Positions 24,598 to 31,243 of a stretch of 35,570 bases of DNA are shown here, in pieces. The notes beneath the pieces were generated by a model. It worked only from the letters and a program-made list of their open reading frames with translations, was not told the origin of the DNA and searched no databases. The DNA is taken from positions 1 through 35,570 of the forward strand of contig JAMPGZ010000001.1 in the NCBI GenBank assembly GCA_023663655.1. Reading direction: 5' to 3'. Position 1 is the stretch's first letter. The number at the start of each line of letters is the position of its first letter. Origin of the DNA: Lachnospiraceae bacterium. Lineage in GTDB: Bacteria; Bacteroidota; Bacteroidia; Bacteroidales; Muribaculaceae. Both the position numbers and the translations under genes were made by a program.

Positions 24598-24766
24598 TAG
24601 ATCATGCCTTTATTCTATAAATGCCCTATTTCTTTGTGAAAAAGAAGAATAATATTTGATGTGAAGACTGATTATGATAAAGTTATATAATGAAGAGAAA
24701 CAAAAGACGATTTATGCGGTTGAGATATAAACAGCATGATTTAAAATTGTAGATAAACAGAAAAAT

Positions 24767-24821
24767 ATAGCACTCAAGACGCAGGGTATTCTACTTAATA
24801 ACCTGTCATCTTGAGTGCTAT
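24767..24821 (-). terminator. Hairpin downstream of the TonB-receptor remnant
   Basis: ATAGCACTCAAGA (24767-24779) pairs with TCTTGAGTGCTAT (24809-24821); the pairing continues less perfectly inward. It lies beyond the stop of the minus-strand receptor fragment, followed on that strand by TTTTTCTG. Confidence 0.65.
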
Positions 24822-24883
24822 TGCAGTTCACATCTACTTTCCAATGAAACCTTTTATGTTTTCAAAATTTGATGGTTCGTTGA

Positions 24884-25381
24884 TTAGTGGTGATGGTGTT
24901 CTTCGCCGTAACCTCTGGTGTCGATGTGGTTGTGGCGGCCATGTTCGTGGTTGTGGGTCTTGCCGAATGTGTAGGTCACTGCAAGGCGAAGGGTGCGGCC
25001 TCCCGACCATTTGCTGATTGACTGAGTGTAGCCGTTTCCGTAGAGCATGTGGTTGCTACAGTTCTTGATGTACGACAATTCGACTGAGTTGCTGTATTCA
25101 GGCATGATGAGCGGATTTCCGAGGTGCACTTCCGACGGGTCGGAGATATTCTCAAAAGTATTGAGCTGAGGTCCAAACGGACGGCGTATGCGGCGCGAGT
25201 AGTTAAGTTTCAGTTCATTGCTTCCAAGGAACGACCATCCGATTGAAGCTGACGGGAAGAGGGCAAAATCATTTTTCTTGAACTGCTCCACGTCTGCATC
25301 GGTCTGACCGTAACCGAGTGAGCGGGTGCGTATCTGCCACATCTCTCTGCGGAGTCCGGCTGAGAGATGCAAACTACTTGC
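24884..25381 (-). pseudogene. TonB-dependent receptor, C-terminal remnant with His-rich tail
   Basis: Minus-strand residues LHLSAGLRREMW through the beta-barrel segments (SIGWSFLGSNELKLNYSRRI and QLNTFENISDPSEVHLGNP) match TonB-dependent outer-membrane receptors of the OMP_b-brl_3 type. The C terminus is TLRLAVTYTFGK followed by a tail with nine histidines, including a terminal HHHH. The plug, TonB box and most of the barrel are missing, and about 100 residues appear deleted between HMLYGNGY and TQSISKWSGG. Upstream of 25381 the frame enters the promoter region of the HMA gene. Beside HMA and Zn/Cd-type ATPase genes, the His tail suggests metal binding in the ancestor. Confidence 0.82.
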
Positions 25382-25400
25382 ATTTATGAGGCGCAAACAT

Positions 25401-25435
25401 TGCAAACCGGTTGCATAAAATTGTCGGTAACTTTG
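25401..25435 (+). promoter_or_regulatory. Promoter and possible operator of the metal operon
   Basis: TAACTTTG at 25428-25435 is the -7 box for the HMA gene. Between -33 and -7 lies TGCAA-ACCGG-TTGCA (25401-25415), an inverted repeat of the kind bound by metal-responsive repressors. Confidence 0.5.
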
Positions 25436-25449
25436 CAAGCAAATAAAGC

Positions 25450-25466
25450 CACGGAATAATTCCGTG
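25450..25466 (+). promoter_or_regulatory. Leader hairpin before the HMA gene
   Basis: CACGGAA-TAA-TTCCGTG, 7-bp perfect stem with 3-base loop, 18 bases before ATG 25485. Could affect translation or be a second operator. Confidence 0.4.
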
Positions 25467-25484
25467 TTAAAATGTTATAAGAAT

Positions 25485-25700
25485 ATGAGCAAGACATTCA
25501 AAATTGAGGTTGATTGTGCAAATTGCGCAAACCTCGTGGAAAACGCGGCCAAGAAGGTTGCAGGCGTAAAAGAACTTTCAATTTCATTTATGACCCAAAA
25601 GATGAAGGTCGCCTTTGAGGATAATGCCGATCAGGACGCAGTAATGGCTGAAGTGCTGAAGGTAGCCAAGAAGGTAGAGCCTGATTTTGAGATTCTATAG
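25485..25700 (+). CDS. HMA-domain heavy-metal binding protein
   Basis: This 71-residue protein is a single ferredoxin-like HMA domain. Cys11 and Cys14 in VDCANC replace the common GMxCxxC, and LVENAAKKVAGVKELSISFM follows as in metallochaperones. It should bind one soft metal ion (Zn, Cd or Cu) and hand it to the ATPase encoded next. That ATPase lacks its own N-terminal HMA domain, so the two genes form a split version of the usual fusion. ATG 25485 is chosen; ATG 25464 lies in the leader hairpin. Confidence 0.9.
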   Translation: MSKTFKIEVDCANCANLVENAAKKVAGVKELSISFMTQKMKVAFEDNADQDAVMAEVLKVAKKVEPDFEIL

Positions 25701-25716
25701 ACACGGAATAGCAACC

Positions 25717-25755
25717 GCAACAGTCCGGCTTCAACAGTCTTGACTGTTGCCTTTT
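25717..25755 (+). promoter_or_regulatory. Mutually exclusive hairpins between HMA and ATPase genes
   Basis: GCAACAGTC (25717-25725) and CAACAGTC (25732-25739) can each pair with GACTGTTGC (25742-25750). CTTTTAAC follows. The arrangement resembles an attenuator or partial terminator that would set the HMA-to-ATPase ratio. Confidence 0.45.
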
Positions 25756-25768
25756 AACCATAAGGAAT

Positions 25769-27679
25769 ATGAATAGGAAACAACGTAATATGCTTACCCG
25801 CATCATAATCGCTCTGATTATGACGATAGGGTTGCTTTTTATTGACATTACAGGATGGCTTCGCCTCGCGCTGTATCTCGTGGTGTACCTGATAATAGGT
25901 TATGACATACTGAAAAAGGCATGGCTCGGTATTATCCACGGCAGGGTGTTTGATGAAAATTTCCTTATGGCTGTGGCAACGGTCGGAGCCTTCGCACTTG
26001 CCATCTATGAGAAAAGCGGCGACTATCTCGAAGCCATCGCCGTTATGCTGTTCTATCAGATCGGCGAGTTCTTCCAAAGCTATGCCGTAGGTAAAAGCCG
26101 TCGCAACATCGCGGCGCTGATGGATATACGCCCCGACTATGCCAACATTGAGCAGGATGGCAAGATTGTGAAGGTTGACCCGGATGACGTGGAGGTCGGT
26201 CAGACAATCATAATCCAGCCCGGAGAGAGGGTGCCAATTGACGGAATTATCATTTCAGGCGAATCATCGCTCAACACTTCAGCACTGACCGGCGAATCAC
26301 TCCCTCGCGAAGTTTCCTCAGGAGATGAAGTGATAAGCGGCAGCATCAATATGTCGGGGGTACTGAAAGTACGCACCACCAAAGAGTTCGGCGATTCTAC
26401 AGTATCCAAGATTTTAGAGTTGGTGGAGGATTCAGCCTCACGCAAGTCAAAGTCAGAGAATTTCATCGCGAAATTCGCCCGGGTATATACCCCCGCAGTG
26501 TGCTATGGAGCATTGGCACTTGCCCTGCTGCCCCCGCTGTTCCTCATCCTGTTCAACGGAGCGCCCGTGAGTTTCGCCACTTTTGAAACATGGGTTTACC
26601 GTGCATTAGTGTTCCTTGTCATAAGCTGTCCCTGTGCGTTGGTTGTCAGCATACCGCTGTCGTTCTTCGCCGGAATCGGCGGTGCAAGCCGCGAGGGTGT
26701 GCTTGTGAAGGGCGCCAATATTCTTGAAACACTGTCAAAAGTAAAAACGGTAGTATTTGACAAGACCGGTACGCTGACAAAAGGCGTGTTTGAGGTCAAT
26801 GCCTATCACGGCGATCACGACCAGGATATAGCTGACCGCAAAGCGCAATTGCTTGAATATGCGGCGATAGTGGAGTCATCTTCTTCCCACCCGATAGCAA
26901 AATCATTACAACAGGCGTACGGCCACACGATTGACCGCAGCCGCATGAGCGATGTAAAAGAGATCAGCGGCAAAGGCATCACAGCCGTTATTGACGGCAA
27001 GAAGGTCGCCGCCGGCAATGAGAAACTTATGCAGGACCTGAGGTTGACTCCATGCCATTGCAAGACGGCAGGAACTATTGTCCACCTCGCCATCAACGGT
27101 AAATATGCCGGGCACATAGTCCTTGGAGATGTCGTTAAACCCACATCAGAACGAGCTATCAAGGATCTACACAAGTCGGGCGTGACACAGACCGTCATGC
27201 TGACCGGAGATGCCCGCGCAGTGGCTGATCAGACTGCCGCCCGTCTTGGAATAGACACCGTTTACAGCGAACTTCTCCCGGCTGACAAAGTTTCACAACT
27301 GGAACGCATTCTTGCCGGCTCGAAAGGTGATGCAAAGGTTGCATTTGTCGGCGACGGCATAAACGATGCTCCCGTGCTCTCCCGCGCCGACCTCGGCATA
27401 GCGATGGGCGCGATGGGAAGCGATGCCGCCATCGAAGCCGCCGACGTAGTGCTCATGGACGACGACCCGATGAAAATCGGCAAGGCAATCCGCATTTCAC
27501 GCAAGTGCCTGAAAATAGTGTGGGAAAACATCATCATGGCTTTAGGCATCAAAGGCGTTTGTCTTGTGCTCGGTGTGTTTGGCATCGTCAATATGTGGCT
27601 CGCCATATTTGCCGACGTAGGCGTGATGATACTCGCCGTGCTCAACGCCATAAGAGCCATGTATGTACGCAAGATATGA
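25769..27679 (+). CDS. P1B-type heavy-metal translocating ATPase (Zn/Cd type)
   Basis: This 636-residue membrane pump has all P-type motifs: TGES at 174-177, the metal-binding CPC at 287-289, phosphorylated Asp331 in DKTGTLT, HP at 374-375, and GDGIND at 528-533. Lys595 and Asp616 (ADVG) in the last two membrane helices, with CPC, are the P1B-2 pattern that selects Zn, Cd or Pb. There is no HMA or His-rich N-terminal domain; translation starts only about 10 residues before the first helix, and the HMA protein is encoded 68 bases upstream. It should export metal from the cytoplasm. Confidence 0.95.
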   Translation: MNRKQRNMLTRIIIALIMTIGLLFIDITGWLRLALYLVVYLIIGYDILKKAWLGIIHGRVFDENFLMAVATVGAFALAIYEKSGDYLEAIAVMLFYQIGEFFQSYAVGKSRRNIAALMDIRPDYANIEQDGKIVKVDPDDVEVGQTIIIQPGERVPIDGIIISGESSLNTSALTGESLPREVSSGDEVISGSINMSGVLKVRTTKEFGDSTVSKILELVEDSASRKSKSENFIAKFARVYTPAVCYGALALALLPPLFLILFNGAPVSFATFETWVYRALVFLVISCPCALVVSIPLSFFAGIGGASREGVLVKGANILETLSKVKTVVFDKTGTLTKGVFEVNAYHGDHDQDIADRKAQLLEYAAIVESSSSHPIAKSLQQAYGHTIDRSRMSDVKEISGKGITAVIDGKKVAAGNEKLMQDLRLTPCHCKTAGTIVHLAINGKYAGHIVLGDVVKPTSERAIKDLHKSGVTQTVMLTGDARAVADQTAARLGIDTVYSELLPADKVSQLERILAGSKGDAKVAFVGDGINDAPVLSRADLGIAMGAMGSDAAIEAADVVLMDDDPMKIGKAIRISRKCLKIVWENIIMALGIKGVCLVLGVFGIVNMWLAIFADVGVMILAVLNAIRAMYVRKI

Positions 27680-27688
27680 TAATGTTAA

Positions 27689-27742
27689 AGGTCTGATGGA
27701 AACATCGGACCTTAGATTATCGTTGTTAGAATACCCAACAAC
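27689..27742 (+). promoter_or_regulatory. Two hairpins between ATPase and sirtuin genes
   Basis: AAGGTCTGATG-GAAA-CATCGGACCTT (27689-27714; one G-T pair, GNRA loop) and GTTGTT/AACAAC (27722-27742). No U-run follows, so these are more likely RNA-stability or processing elements than a terminator. Confidence 0.5.
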
Positions 27743-27763
27743 CATAAACTTTATTTTAAGATA

Positions 27764-28660
27764 ATGAACGACAAGATTGAAATTCTTAAACAGAAAATAA
27801 ATGAGGCTGACGCCATTGTTGTCGGCACTGCTTCAGGGATGTCTGCGGCAAGCGGACTCAGATTTTATTATCAGGATGATGACGATTATAAGAAAATAGC
27901 CGGAGGACTCCGTGAAAAATATGGTGTAAACAATCTATTTGACGCCTACTATAACCCACGTCTCAGCAATGAGGAGCATTGGGCATTGCTGTTGCGCACC
28001 ATCAAACATCTCTATGAGGTTGAAACCGGAGAGACATACGTGGATCTGAAAGAGATTCTTGAAGGCAAGAACTATTACATCGTGACTACCAATCAGGATG
28101 CACAGTTGTTCAGGCTGTTTCCTGCCGACAAAATCACACGCCTACAAGGCGATTCGCGCTACTTCCAGTGCAAGAGACGCTGCCACGATGCCATATATTA
28201 CAACAAGGATATAGTCTATGACCTTGTTGAAAAAATAGAGGGTGACCGTCTTCCGTCAAAATATATCCCCAAATGCCCAAAGTGCGGTGGCGAAATGGCG
28301 GATTGGGTACGTTCCCGTGAATTTCTCCAAGGGAGGGAATATGAGAAGGAAATGGAACGCTACATGGACTATCTGCGTGCCAACATGAACAAAAAAGTGC
28401 TGTTCCTTGAACTTGGTGTCGGCATGATGACCCCAATGTTCATCAAGGAACCGTTCATGAACATGACATATCAATGGCATGATGCGTTCTATATAACCAT
28501 CAATCCAAAACACGCTATTATCCCAAAGGAGATCGCCAACAAAAGCCTTGCCATCGACGAAGACATCGCAGTTGTGCTCAAAGAGGTGTTGGACAAACCG
28601 ACCGAACACCTCAAACAGAATGACAAAGGTGAGATTTTCGACTCAAGCAGAATATATTGA
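27764..28660 (+). CDS. SIR2 family NAD-dependent protein, SirTM-like
   Basis: This 298-residue protein has a sirtuin fold. The NAD-binding start is ADAIVVGTASGMSAASGLRF. Instead of the usual catalytic HG it has TTNQD (Asn110, Asp112) and LQGD (Gln128), the catalytic pattern of SirTM (class M) sirtuins, which ADP-ribosylate rather than deacetylate. Cys136, Cys140, Cys171 and Cys174 form a zinc site. The C-terminal AIIPKEIANKSLAI block is shared with the fragment at 11224-11382. Known SirTM operons contain a macrodomain and lipoylation genes; here the partners are a second sirtuin and an HD protein. Confidence 0.82.
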   Translation: MNDKIEILKQKINEADAIVVGTASGMSAASGLRFYYQDDDDYKKIAGGLREKYGVNNLFDAYYNPRLSNEEHWALLLRTIKHLYEVETGETYVDLKEILEGKNYYIVTTNQDAQLFRLFPADKITRLQGDSRYFQCKRRCHDAIYYNKDIVYDLVEKIEGDRLPSKYIPKCPKCGGEMADWVRSREFLQGREYEKEMERYMDYLRANMNKKVLFLELGVGMMTPMFIKEPFMNMTYQWHDAFYITINPKHAIIPKEIANKSLAIDEDIAVVLKEVLDKPTEHLKQNDKGEIFDSSRIY

Positions 28661-28662
28661 TT

Positions 28663-29340
28663 ATGGCAACTGAAATAGAAAAAGCAAAAAAGCTGATAGC
28701 CGGCGCTGACGCGTTGCTCATCGGAGCGAGCAACGGACTTTCGATTGCCGAAGGTTACAACATCTTTGCCGACAATGAGATGTTTCGCCGGGACTTCGGC
28801 GAATTCCGTAACCGCTTTGGCATACGAAGTGTGCTCGACGGTCTGTTCTTCCGGTATCCGACTCCGGCTGAACGCCACGCCTTTCTCTCAAAATTGGTCA
28901 AGGACTGGGTGACTGACTACCGTCCATCGGAAGTGATGAAGAACTTGCTGGCGATTGTCGGCGGCAAGGATTATTTTATTGTGACAACCAACGGCGATAC
29001 CCATCTTGAGGAATCAGGTTTCGACCCCGACAAAGTATTTGAGCTTGAAGGCACATTTGTCCAAGTCCTTGAGGGAAAACCTATCGCCGACAAATCAGAT
29101 GAATTAAATTTATTCATTTCAAAATACTGCGGGAAGAAACTCGTAGTTCTTGAACTTGGCATAGGAAGCCGAAACCGTATGATCAAAGAACCTTTGATGG
29201 GTCTCGTGGCTCAGAATCCCACAATGTCATACATAACGCTTAATCTGCCACATGAAATATATATTCCATCGCAGATTGCCGACCGTTCCGTTGCATTGAC
29301 CGGAGATATTGCTGACACGCTTAAACAGTTGCGACAATGA
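28663..29340 (+). CDS. Second SIR2-like protein, diverged
   Basis: This 225-residue paralogue begins ADALLIGASNGLSIAEGYNI, keeping the NAD-binding frame, and TTNGD (Asn110, Asp112). It lacks the zinc cysteines, is about 70 residues shorter, and has ELEG where the first protein has LQGD, so the catalytic Gln is replaced by Glu129. It retains LELGIGSRNRMIKEP and ends in ALTGDIADTLKQLRQ. It starts 2 bases after the stop of the first sirtuin and overlaps the HD gene by 4 bases. It may be a regulatory pseudo-enzyme or bind another nucleotide. Confidence 0.8.
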   Translation: MATEIEKAKKLIAGADALLIGASNGLSIAEGYNIFADNEMFRRDFGEFRNRFGIRSVLDGLFFRYPTPAERHAFLSKLVKDWVTDYRPSEVMKNLLAIVGGKDYFIVTTNGDTHLEESGFDPDKVFELEGTFVQVLEGKPIADKSDELNLFISKYCGKKLVVLELGIGSRNRMIKEPLMGLVAQNPTMSYITLNLPHEIYIPSQIADRSVALTGDIADTLKQLRQ

Positions 29341-29930
29341 AAGTTCCACAGAAAGAGATAGACGGATTATCGCCCATTGTAAAAGACCTGTTTTTGCAAT
29401 GGCGCGATTTTCTGTATAACAGGGTCAAATTCAATATGCCCGACAGCGAGATTCATGCCGCAGGACACTGCGAGCGTGTACTGCTCTATGCACTGATTAT
29501 CGGGCATGAGATTTTCGGCGACAACCCGTATGTGCTGACTGCCCTTGCCCATGCCTCGGTATTTCACGACACACGCCGACAGGACGATTATCTTGACACC
29601 GGTCATGGCGCAAGAGCCGCCGTTTACTATAAACAGTTCTGCGATGAATCGCCGGATATCGATTTCATTCCTGAAGCCCGGTTGATGATGAAATACCACG
29701 ACATCGAGGATAAGCGTGGAAAGGTGGGCATAAAGCATGATTTTCAAGGCTCACTGCCTCGTATGTTAAAGCTCTACGACATTTTCAAGGATGCCGACGC
29801 GCTTGACCGTTGGCGGCTTGGTCATGGCGGACTTGATCCAAGATATCTCCGCACCGAACGGGCAAAGACTATGGTGGAATACAGCCGCAGAATAGTCACT
29901 GAAACTATGCCGTTTATAACACCGGATTGA
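29337..29930 (+). CDS. HD-domain phosphohydrolase
   Basis: This 197-residue protein has an HD metal-dependent phosphohydrolase fold: His44 in AAGHCERV, His77-Asp78 in VFHDTRR, and Asp152 in FKDADALDRW. HD enzymes hydrolyse nucleotides or signalling phosphates. The ATGA overlap with the sirtuin before it implies translational coupling. In an operon with NAD-using sirtuins, a role on ADP-ribose-related or nucleotide products is plausible but inferred. It converges on the BNR gene, 15 bases apart, with no terminator between. Confidence 0.88.
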   Translation: MKVPQKEIDGLSPIVKDLFLQWRDFLYNRVKFNMPDSEIHAAGHCERVLLYALIIGHEIFGDNPYVLTALAHASVFHDTRRQDDYLDTGHGARAAVYYKQFCDESPDIDFIPEARLMMKYHDIEDKRGKVGIKHDFQGSLPRMLKLYDIFKDADALDRWRLGHGGLDPRYLRTERAKTMVEYSRRIVTETMPFITPD

Positions 29931-29945
29931 AGATTACCAAAAAAC

Positions 29946-31235
29946 TCAAAATGGTGTGGCTGAATACTCGATTATGTGTATCGGTTTAGGCAGGGAAGAG
30001 GTCACCTTTTCGCCATCGCCCTGAGATGTCTTCTGCACATAGACATTCATGATTCCACGCTCCCGCCAAAGTTTCTCGTCCACATTAGGCTCCCAAGCAT
30101 CAACGTCATAGTCAGTCAGGTCGGTCATAGTCCATACTGAATCTCCATGAGCCCTTACTCCGATTGATGCCCTGCTTCCACGCTCAACATCGCGGAAAAT
30201 GAAGTATGTGTTGCTACCGTCGGAAAGGATCTGAGGCCGGGAGACAGGTATCATTTTCGTTCCACCTCCCGACAACGAAAAAGGCGTGTGCCGCTTCCCG
30301 ACAGATTCCATCCTCCACTTCTCTCCGTCATATTCAACAAGACGGAACTGCGGCACGGAATCCTCCTTATCCCGCCAGTATGTAGCGATCATAGGGCGAC
30401 CGTCAGGTGTAGCCGCCATCGAGGTCTGATTGATTAATTCTGAACTCTGAGGCACTCCCCATGCCAATTCAGCAGTGGATGCTGTGATGGGCAACTCATA
30501 TTTTGTTCCGTCACTACGCATCCAGGTTTTCCCGCCATCGCGTGATTGGGCGTAACATAAATCATGATTAGTTTCAACCATCCATGTCTCTCTCCACACC
30601 CAGGAAAGATGAATGGTGCCCTGCATATCGACACACATCTGCCAGTAAGCATTTCTTTCCCCCTCTCCGTCAATCAAGACATCATGCATCCTGTGCCATT
30701 TCCTTTCCGATGGATCATAGCGGTTGAGGACCATATTGCCCCCTCCTGAATAGCCTGAGCGATAAACGAAGAGCATCGAACCGTCAGGAAAAGTGTGGAA
30801 CACGGGGTATGTGACATCATTTTCATCAATTCCGGTCATCGGTTCCAAGCTGCCGAGCTCAAGACTTCCGGGTGAAATGGAACGACAGTACTTCAGGGGC
30901 GAACCATGATGGTCAAATGCCACATGGAGCACACCGGAACCATCCACTCCTATTGAAATGCCGTTATGCGCGTCTCTCACATTTCCTTTATATGCCGAAC
31001 GGCGCAGCTCCCAATTGTCATCACCATGAACTCTTCGTCCGATAGTCACATATCCTTCCGGATCATAAAAAGCCACATACTGATAATCTTCATAAGTCGT
31101 AAGGGCACACCCCCTGAATATTGTGGTGTTGACCGAAGTGGCGCTGTATCCATCGGCAACATACGACATATTTATCCGCCCCGACGACAACAGCGGCAGA
31201 ACTGCCACAAGAACGATTATAAATCCACGCATCAT
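29946..31235 (-). CDS. BNR-repeat protein (BNR_4 family), secreted
   Basis: This 429-residue protein has a signal peptide (MMRGFIIVLVAVLPLLSSG) and a beta-propeller. YAQSRDGGKTW is an Asp-box (BNR) motif; other features are NVRDAHNGISIGVDGSG, VLHVAFDHHGSPLKYCRS and YWRDKEDSVPQFRLVEY. The BNR_4 family includes polysaccharide lyases and related sugar-binding enzymes next to GH105 genes. It is 8 bases after the GH105-DUF2264 gene and therefore in one operon. A lyase producing unsaturated uronic ends, removed by GH105, is a sensible pairing, but the lyase activity is not proven. Confidence 0.8.
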   Translation of the reverse strand: MMRGFIIVLVAVLPLLSSGRINMSYVADGYSATSVNTTIFRGCALTTYEDYQYVAFYDPEGYVTIGRRVHGDDNWELRRSAYKGNVRDAHNGISIGVDGSGVLHVAFDHHGSPLKYCRSISPGSLELGSLEPMTGIDENDVTYPVFHTFPDGSMLFVYRSGYSGGGNMVLNRYDPSERKWHRMHDVLIDGEGERNAYWQMCVDMQGTIHLSWVWRETWMVETNHDLCYAQSRDGGKTWMRSDGTKYELPITASTAELAWGVPQSSELINQTSMAATPDGRPMIATYWRDKEDSVPQFRLVEYDGEKWRMESVGKRHTPFSLSGGGTKMIPVSRPQILSDGSNTYFIFRDVERGSRASIGVRAHGDSVWTMTDLTDYDVDAWEPNVDEKLWRERGIMNVYVQKTSQGDGEKVTSSLPKPIHIIEYSATPF

Positions 31236-31243
31236 CTGTCATC

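Noticed and set aside
26200-27672. Long minus-strand frames inside the ATPase gene
   Set aside because: Shadows of a clearly coding gene with all catalytic motifs on the plus strand.
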